Assembly: GCA_001969505.1 (NCBI GenBank) | Contig: LSSK01001855.1 | Location: 1-12,817, forward strand | DNA from: Zancudomyces culisetae | Taxonomy: Eukaryota > Kickxellomycota > Harpellomycetes > Harpellales > Legeriomycetaceae | Direction: 5' to 3' | DNA length: 12,817 bases | The notes under the pieces: generated by a model | Told to the model about the DNA's origin: nothing | The model's database searches: none | Seen by the model: only the letters and a program-made list of their open reading frames with translations | Program-made: the position numbers and the translations under genes | Part shown: piece by piece, positions 7,924 to 12,817 of the stretch | How positions within the stretch are numbered: the stretch's first letter is position 1 | Layout of the letters: every line of letters starts with the position of its first letter

Positions 7924-8471
7924 TTAAAACAATATATGACCTAGTATGTCTATGAGCAGCTCTGTTATGCCTTGAAGCAGCTCTGTTATGTTTATGTGCA
8001 ACTCTGGTATATCTTTTTCTACTATTACTGTCCGATCCAAGACTCCAGCAACATTAGAAACCAAGCCACCCAAATCAACACTACCAGATCTAAGTCCACC
8101 TAAAAAACCACCGCTACCACCCCCTCCAAGCAAAGAAACAACCCCACCAGTAAGCCCAGAAAGTAAGTTTCCTAAATTATTACCAGCGGATCCGCGTCCA
8201 CCAGTAATTCCAGAGACCAGATTTCCAATATTACCGGGTCCAAGGCCTCCTAGCAAAACACCCAAAATGCCACGATCAGCAAGCTCAGCTGCTCTAGATT
8301 TCGAAGCATTGAACATTGAACACTATCTGGAAGTCTTGCCATACCTGCTGCTACCGCTTGTTGATCTTGGTATTCATTGACAAAAAGATTTACGTATTGA
8401 TCAACTGCTGTGGCATTTGCTGCGAGCATTGCACATACAACTGATACTCCTACTATTGTGATCTTTACCAT
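7924..8471 (-). CDS. Small secreted Gly/Leu-rich protein, two exons: complement(join(7924..8249,8345..8471))
   Basis: Unspliced, this locus gives two separate frames: a 73-residue ORF with a signal peptide (from ATG 8471) and a 130-residue Gly-rich ORF (from 8316). Removing 8250-8344 joins them into a 150-residue protein. Exon 1 supplies the signal peptide (MVKITIVGVSVVCAMLAANA, cleavage near ATA-VDQ) and a short acidic/Gln stretch (NEYQDQQAVAA). Exon 2 supplies a Gly/Leu/Val-rich, low-complexity body (LLGGGGSGGFLGGLRSG) and an amphipathic C-terminus with a duplicated 7-residue unit (ITELLQG, ITELLID). No cysteine remains in the mature part after splicing. Family unknown; a structural, wall or surface role is only a guess. 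A TATA box at 8624-8631 implies a leader of roughly 120 nt. Confidence 0.75.
7955..7990 (-). repeat. Short tandem duplication of seven codons
   Basis: The 15-mer AGCAGCTCTGTTATG (plus-strand reading) occurs at 7955-7969 and again at 7976-7990, exactly 21 nt apart. It encodes the repeated ITELL units near the C-terminus of the Gly-rich protein. In-frame spacing indicates a duplication maintained in coding sequence. Confidence 0.8.
8250..8344 (-). other. Predicted spliceosomal intron in the Gly-rich protein gene
   Basis: A 95-bp phase-1 intron on the minus strand. The donor is CAG|GTATGG starting at 8344, a possible branch site is TGCTGAT, and the acceptor GTTTTGCTAG ends at 8250. The length (2 mod 3) is what is needed to join the two frames, giving ...AVAAG then GLGPGN across the junction. 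No other GT-AG pair that I tried looked as good. Confidence 0.72.
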
Positions 8472-8623
8472 TTTTATCTTACTTTTGTTCTCTTCTGTTT
8501 TGATTATCTGTATCTTGAAAAGATAATGATGCTATTTATTACTAATAATAATATCTTAGTAGTAGTACTTGGTGTGTTTTTGTTGTTGTTGATGTTATTG
8601 TGTTTATGGAAAGCAGATCATGG

Positions 8624-8631
8624 TTTATATA
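8624..8631 (-). promoter_or_regulatory. TATA box of the 8471 gene
   Basis: TATATAAA on the minus strand, about 153 nt before the ATG. The leader between contains GT- and TAA-type simple sequence. Confidence 0.5.
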
Positions 8632-8639
8632 CTATTTTT

Positions 8640-9678
8640 TTAATGCATTCTACTATCGTGTTAAACTTTACACTTATTTCCCACCTCATATGGGGATATC
8701 TATAAAAGTGTGGGGATCTGTGTCACTCCTAATACTTTAGTTTACTCTTTATGCCTTTTCTTATTTTTTTTTAGTTCGGAAATTAAGTGTTCGGGAAAAT
8801 GATCCAGATTAAATTTTGAACTAAGCCATAATTTACAAAAATTAAACACAAGTAGGAGCTAATATATAATAATAGTTGCTATTACCACATATGCATTTAA
8901 CACAATAACACTATATCTCCCTGTTCATCAATCCCCATCAAGACGTTATGTTATTTTTTTAAAATGGAATTTTCTAAATGATTAAATAGTTGTTTAAAGA
9001 GAATAAGTCCTTATGGTTTACAAATCTCGTTGCGATTTTATTGAGTATCAACTTTTTCCTTCTCGATTGTATTTATAAATATTCAAAAGCTCTAAAATGC
9101 TTTCAAAATGATTTACATCTCAAAAAATAGTGAACCAAGTGTGATTAAATTAAAATTAAATTGCTGAATTTATCCTATTTTGCAGGAAAGCACTGAAAAA
9201 ATCGAAGCCCTCACTTCTACAAGAATATTAATAACATGGGCTAATTTGATTATACAAAATGTACAAATGAATAATATGAATTGCGTATAAATATAGCATA
9301 TTTATTACACTCTTATATGCTGAGGACATATTACTTGATAAAACTATGTTTATGTTACAGATCAACACCATCGCCTGGTTTGCAGAGATAATCCAAATGG
9401 TTGTTTTTTATTGCTGCTTTACTTTGTAAGATTTGTATAACTTTAAGGCTTGATGTCGCGGTAACAAATGTTTAACATATGTAAGTTAATGCGTATTTAA
9501 AATACAAGTTATTTTATTTCTTAAAATAAAACAGTTGTTTAAAATAGCTTCACAATCATAAACTATGTTTTAGTATAGTTATTTATGTTTCTATATGTAT
9601 TAAATTTTAAGTACAGAAAATAGTTACAATAGTACTACGCGTACCAAGTTTATCAAATCAAAGTTATGCCTAAACCCG
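8640..9678. other. Intergenic, about 1 kb
   Basis: Upstream region of the Gly-rich gene and 3' flank of the ankyrin gene. It holds two TGGGGAT repeats 20 bp apart (8691, 8711) around a plus-strand TATAAAAG (8701-8708). It also holds an AT hairpin (TTATTTTA/TAAAATAA, 9509-9529) overlapping a minus-strand AATAAA (9513-9518) that may end the ankyrin transcript. No ORF is supported. Confidence 0.5.
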
Positions 9679-12048
9679 TTATTTGACAGTTACAGCTAAA
9701 ATAAGATAATCTAATATTCTCCAGAGTCCCAGTCTACACGAAATCCTAACTCCATTACGTTCTGGATCACTAATGTCAACTCCACTTTCCACCAACAATT
9801 TGACCATATCAAAATTACCCAGCGAACATGCCATGTTAATGCAAGGATATTCTGGATTCTTGGGCACCACACCACCATTTCTTATCCAATGTTCCAACAC
9901 CACAACCTTATCTGATTTACACGCCTCTTCTAACCCATCTGATTCTTTGCTAAACTTTGCACCTTTACTAATAAAGTAATTAATCCAGCCAATATCACCT
10001 GCTTTGTATGCTGTTCTTAAAATTAGACTATCGTATGAATTAATATCCATTCCATATTCTATCAATAGCTTTAACATTTCAAAGTTTTGGTTGGCCAAAT
10101 CGGATTTTACGATATCATAGTGTCTATCATTGAGTATCTCTACATCTCCGCATCCTGAATTGCCTAATTCATTGTATTCAATGTGTTTCAATGTGTTTTG
10201 AAGGTAATTATCAACAATATATTCAATAATTTCGACCAATTTAACATAATAATTCCTTGAGGTAATGCTTTTCAAATCCTTAAACGAAACATAGGTGTGA
10301 TATGAAGGAAAAACATCGGTAATGTCTTTTTTTTTCGAGTTAACAATCGCTATCACTTTCTCATATAGATTCATATGGTTAAGAAACTCATCACACTCAA
10401 CATTGTCATCAAGACGAAATGGATCATAGGACTGACAAACTTCAATAAGACACAACATTGTTTTGTTAAATTTCAATTGCGTCCCAGCTCTTTCCTCTGA
10501 TTTTGAAGTTTCAACTTCAATACTATTCTTATCTACACGTGAAAGCTCTAATAGTCGTTTTGCTATTTCACAATTTTTAATACTACATAGCCTCTTAATA
10601 GCATGTTGAGCTGCTAGTTCAACTGAAGCACCATTTTCCAAAAATAACCTTAGCATATCTATATCATTTCTTTCTATAGAAATATTCACTCCCTTGAATT
10701 CATTAGATTTTAAATCCATCCCAGCTTCGATAAGTAGTTTGATAATTCTGATATCCTCGATTCTTACCGATTCATTCAAACAATATACACTTGCAGTATT
10801 TGGATGCTTATTGATGATTTCTTGCACCAGTTCGTATTCTTTCAATTTTATAGCCATTATCAATGCATGTTCATCTAATTCCCCCACGAATTTATCGCTG
10901 TTGTTTAAAAGAAACTTAATAGCATCGACATTACTACTAGCATATGCCATTATTGTCACTTTTCTAATATTTTCAGCGTTTAACTCGACTTTGAAAAAAT
11001 ATTTCTTAAACAAACTCTCTCTGCTGTAAAATAAGGCTATATCGAAAAATATCTGTGCGTGTCTACCACTAGAATAGTTCTCCTCAAGAAAATTTATCAA
11101 TTCTTTTCTATTCAACCTAATTGAATAGTATACACAAAATGTATAGTTAAACAGATCTGTTCTATCAGTGTACTCGTAATCCCATACAAATTCAGTTAAT
11201 GCATTATCTATCGGCATCCATCCAACGTCCGTAATCTGCTCTATTTCCTGAAAAGGAAAATCGACATTTATTTCGAAGTCCAAAATTCTTTTTAGCCATT
11301 CAAGATCGTTCAATTTGCAGATTTCGCGTATAATCATCAGCAAGCAGTATACCATAAATTTTTTATTAATGCATCTAATATCTCTTCTTTCTAAACCACT
11401 TAAATCTGGGGGAAACTCAAACTTGGTGTTGCAGATATCCATTAGCATTTCGATATCACTTTCGCCAGCGACACCATAAATGTCAAATAATAAAATGTCT
11501 GATGCGTCGATGTTGGTTATTATTAGCCTGATATAAATAGAATCAGAAACCCTGATGTCTGTTTCCCCCATTCGCCATCCGCTATTATCCGAAAACAATT
11601 CTCCAGTGTCAATATCTAGGTACTCACCCTCGTTCATAAATAGAGTACCCTTATATACAACCGCTGAAGTACTCTTATCAATCACTACATACATCTTTAG
11701 TAGCTTACTTAGTACATTTCTCCACCTATACTTGAATGCTAGCTCTAGAGCTGTTTCGTACTTCAGGTTCTTGATATTTCTCAAGACTAGTGTTCCAACT
11801 TTTTCATTCGTGTTTATCCTGATGTATTTATCAAATACATTTCTCAACGTCCACCCCAAGTTATACTCTGTATTTAACAGGACGTTTTTAGATATATACT
11901 TGCTAATAGTTCCCACCTGTTGCGAGGCTTTGTATATGCTTTTGTTCAATAGTGATAAATGGGGGTTTTGGGCAAGTACAAATATTTTTGACAAAATATT
12001 TTCTGGAAGTACGTTGAAAAGGCTGTTGTAATTTTTTGAGATATTCAT
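9679..12048 (-). CDS. Ankyrin-repeat protein with F-box-like N-terminus
   Basis: 789 residues from the ATG at 12048. The frame extends to 12132 only through a TTG, and a TATA box at 12157-12163 would place that part in the leader. Residues about 11-42 (LFNVLPENILSKIFVLAQNP, then HLSLLNKSIYKAS) resemble an F-box: LP.E...KIF and a conserved 'L..L.NK' helix. That would suggest an adaptor to Skp1/cullin ligases, which is inference. Degenerate ankyrin repeats form two blocks. Residues about 363-500 include VDAIKFLLNNSDKF, IRIIKLLIEAGMDL and IDMLRLFLENGASV. Residues about 644-785 include FEMLKLLIEYGMDI, IGWINYFISKGAKF and FDMVKLLVESGVDI. The central 100-360 region is unrecognised. The build is typical of expanded ankyrin families in early-diverging fungi. 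No signal peptide is seen, so it is likely cytosolic. Confidence 0.85.
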   Translation of the reverse strand: MNISKNYNSLFNVLPENILSKIFVLAQNPHLSLLNKSIYKASQQVGTISKYISKNVLLNTEYNLGWTLRNVFDKYIRINTNEKVGTLVLRNIKNLKYETALELAFKYRWRNVLSKLLKMYVVIDKSTSAVVYKGTLFMNEGEYLDIDTGELFSDNSGWRMGETDIRVSDSIYIRLIITNIDASDILLFDIYGVAGESDIEMLMDICNTKFEFPPDLSGLERRDIRCINKKFMVYCLLMIIREICKLNDLEWLKRILDFEINVDFPFQEIEQITDVGWMPIDNALTEFVWDYEYTDRTDLFNYTFCVYYSIRLNRKELINFLEENYSSGRHAQIFFDIALFYSRESLFKKYFFKVELNAENIRKVTIMAYASSNVDAIKFLLNNSDKFVGELDEHALIMAIKLKEYELVQEIINKHPNTASVYCLNESVRIEDIRIIKLLIEAGMDLKSNEFKGVNISIERNDIDMLRLFLENGASVELAAQHAIKRLCSIKNCEIAKRLLELSRVDKNSIEVETSKSEERAGTQLKFNKTMLCLIEVCQSYDPFRLDDNVECDEFLNHMNLYEKVIAIVNSKKKDITDVFPSYHTYVSFKDLKSITSRNYYVKLVEIIEYIVDNYLQNTLKHIEYNELGNSGCGDVEILNDRHYDIVKSDLANQNFEMLKLLIEYGMDINSYDSLILRTAYKAGDIGWINYFISKGAKFSKESDGLEEACKSDKVVVLEHWIRNGGVVPKNPEYPCINMACSLGNFDMVKLLVESGVDISDPERNGVRISCRLGLWRILDYLILAVTVK

Positions 12049-12156
12049 CGCGTCGTAAGTTGGATTATTACTATTTCTTATGGTTGAGTTTAGTATGATC
12101 TTTAGTGTAATAATGGGCAATAAAATCAACAACCTTGAAAGGTAGAACCATGATGG

Positions 12157-12163
12157 TTTTATA
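12157..12163 (-). promoter_or_regulatory. TATA box of the ankyrin gene
   Basis: TATAAAA on the minus strand, about 109 nt upstream of the ATG at 12048. An out-of-frame ATG at 12151-12149 lies only 5 nt past it, so it is probably upstream of the transcript start and not a uORF. Confidence 0.5.
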
Positions 12164-12329
12164 CTATTTTCCTGATTTTTTTTGATCTATTTATCCAATT
12201 ATTGCGCACCAGTTAGTGTAGCTATTTGCTGCGTAATTTGAAAAAAATTATAGATTTTCAAACTGCCGGATATTGTCTAGGATTTATAATCAAATCATAA
12301 CTATTGGCCCAACTCCAGTCCAGTAATTT

Positions 12330-12527
12330 ATGCTTTTGCTTGGGTTTCAAGATGAATTTGCTAATAACCAAAAAAGAAGTAACTTTCTCATATTATTGAA
12401 AGATGCACACTTATTAAATGAAGAAAGCGCTAAGAATAATCATCAAGGTCCCGAGAAAAACCACGATAACTTTTATTATAATATATCAGAAAAGAATGTA
12501 TTTCATATCTTGTTGTTGTCCTCATAG
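12330..12527 (+). CDS. Doubtful small ORF, 65 codons
   Basis: Opens MLLLGFQDEFANNQKRSNF, is hydrophilic with Asn, Lys, Glu and His in the middle, and ends HILLLSS. A stop lies two codons before the ATG. There is no clear signal peptide, TATA box or recognised motif. It could be chance, an exon, or a gene remnant. It is divergent from the ankyrin gene. Confidence 0.2.
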   Translation: MLLLGFQDEFANNQKRSNFLILLKDAHLLNEESAKNNHQGPEKNHDNFYYNISEKNVFHILLLSS

Positions 12528-12745
12528 CTCGATATGATTTGAGTTTTCAATTTTTATTAACATGTTATATTATACACTATTAGCTCATTAAAAGGTTGAG
12601 GTTGTGTAGGTGTAAAAATATTATTGTTGATCTATATACGGATTGTTTTAATCCTATCTTGGTTAGAAATTGAATTAGCCGAACTCCCAAGTATCATTAT
12701 TTTTTTCCTTTTAGTAATTCCATTATATATGTATTTTTCTATCAG

Positions 12746-12817
12746 TCAAAAATTTGATAGTCGCTCAGCATTTCTTTGATATTGGGATTCTGATCTAAAA
12801 CATTCCTTCACAATATT
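12746..12817 (-). CDS. Possible C-terminal end of a gene entering from the right edge
   Basis: Of the three minus-strand frames entering from the edge, only this one is open. It gives 23 codons (NIVKECFRSESQYQRNAERL...) and a TGA at 12748-12746. The charged, non-AT-biased residues look coding, but the stretch is too short to judge. Confidence 0.25.
   Translation of the reverse strand, partial: NIVKECFRSESQYQRNAERLSNF

Noticed and set aside
7988-8380. Proline-rich plus-strand ORF of 130 codons
   Set aside because: It is the antisense of the Gly-rich exon (GGN codons read as NCC, Pro) and also runs through the predicted intron. It has no signal peptide or promoter.
9773-12031. Several plus-strand ORFs (9773, 10694, 11555) across the ankyrin gene
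   Set aside because: They are antisense shadows of the long ankyrin frame, with no independent motifs.
12049-12132. 28-residue N-terminal extension of the ankyrin protein
   Set aside because: It needs a TTG start. The TATA box position and F-box-like motif spacing favour the ATG at 12048.

Overview
The window looks like AT-rich nuclear DNA of an early-diverging fungus. The likely group is a gut-fungus-type member of Zoopagomycota/Kickxellomycotina (Harpellales-like). This rests on a DUF4246 protein, an F-box-like ankyrin protein opening with a LPENILSKIFVLAQNP-type motif, short GT-AG introns with a CTAAC-type branch site, TATA boxes close to genes, and decayed non-LTR retrotransposon pieces. 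The lineage is inferred from protein style, not from any search.

Layout, left to right. (1) Plus strand, entering from the left edge: a DUF4246 gene. Its frame is open to the edge, so the first ATG at 62 is probably internal. Its real C-terminus lies in a second exon (1758-1820) behind a 118-bp intron; the spliced product ends in FSLCEH, as I remember the family ending. (2) Minus strand, 2484-2924: a small secreted Cys-containing protein, possibly of beta/gamma-crystallin type, with its own TATA box. (3) About 1.9 kb with no gene that I can see. (4) Minus strand, about 4930-5830: a stop- and frameshift-ridden remnant of the C-terminal half of a LINE reverse transcriptase. (5) Plus strand, 6362-6959: a secreted protein with an acidic Asn/Gln-rich pro-region and a strongly basic Cys-containing core, interrupted by a one-base frame break. 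(6) Minus strand, about 7160-7790: a second decayed coding stretch, best read as the linker and first RT block of a LINE. (7) Minus strand, 7924-8471: a Gly/Leu-rich secreted protein that appears only after removing a 95-bp intron. (8) Minus strand, 9679-12048: a 789-residue ankyrin-repeat protein with an F-box-like N-terminus. (9) The right end holds only a doubtful small ORF and a possible partial gene leaving the window.

Three points change the annotation. Two genes carry introns that plain ORF calling misses. The longest-ORF starts of two genes (6341 and 12132) are TTG codons, and the first ATGs (6362, 12048) are better. A small secreted-protein gene sits between two same-strand remnants of a non-LTR element. 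Three predicted secreted proteins within 6 kb of gene-poor, retroelement-scarred sequence resemble an accessory or effector-type compartment, but no shared pathway can be shown. I did not find CRISPR arrays, tRNA or rRNA genes, or a complete mobile element.
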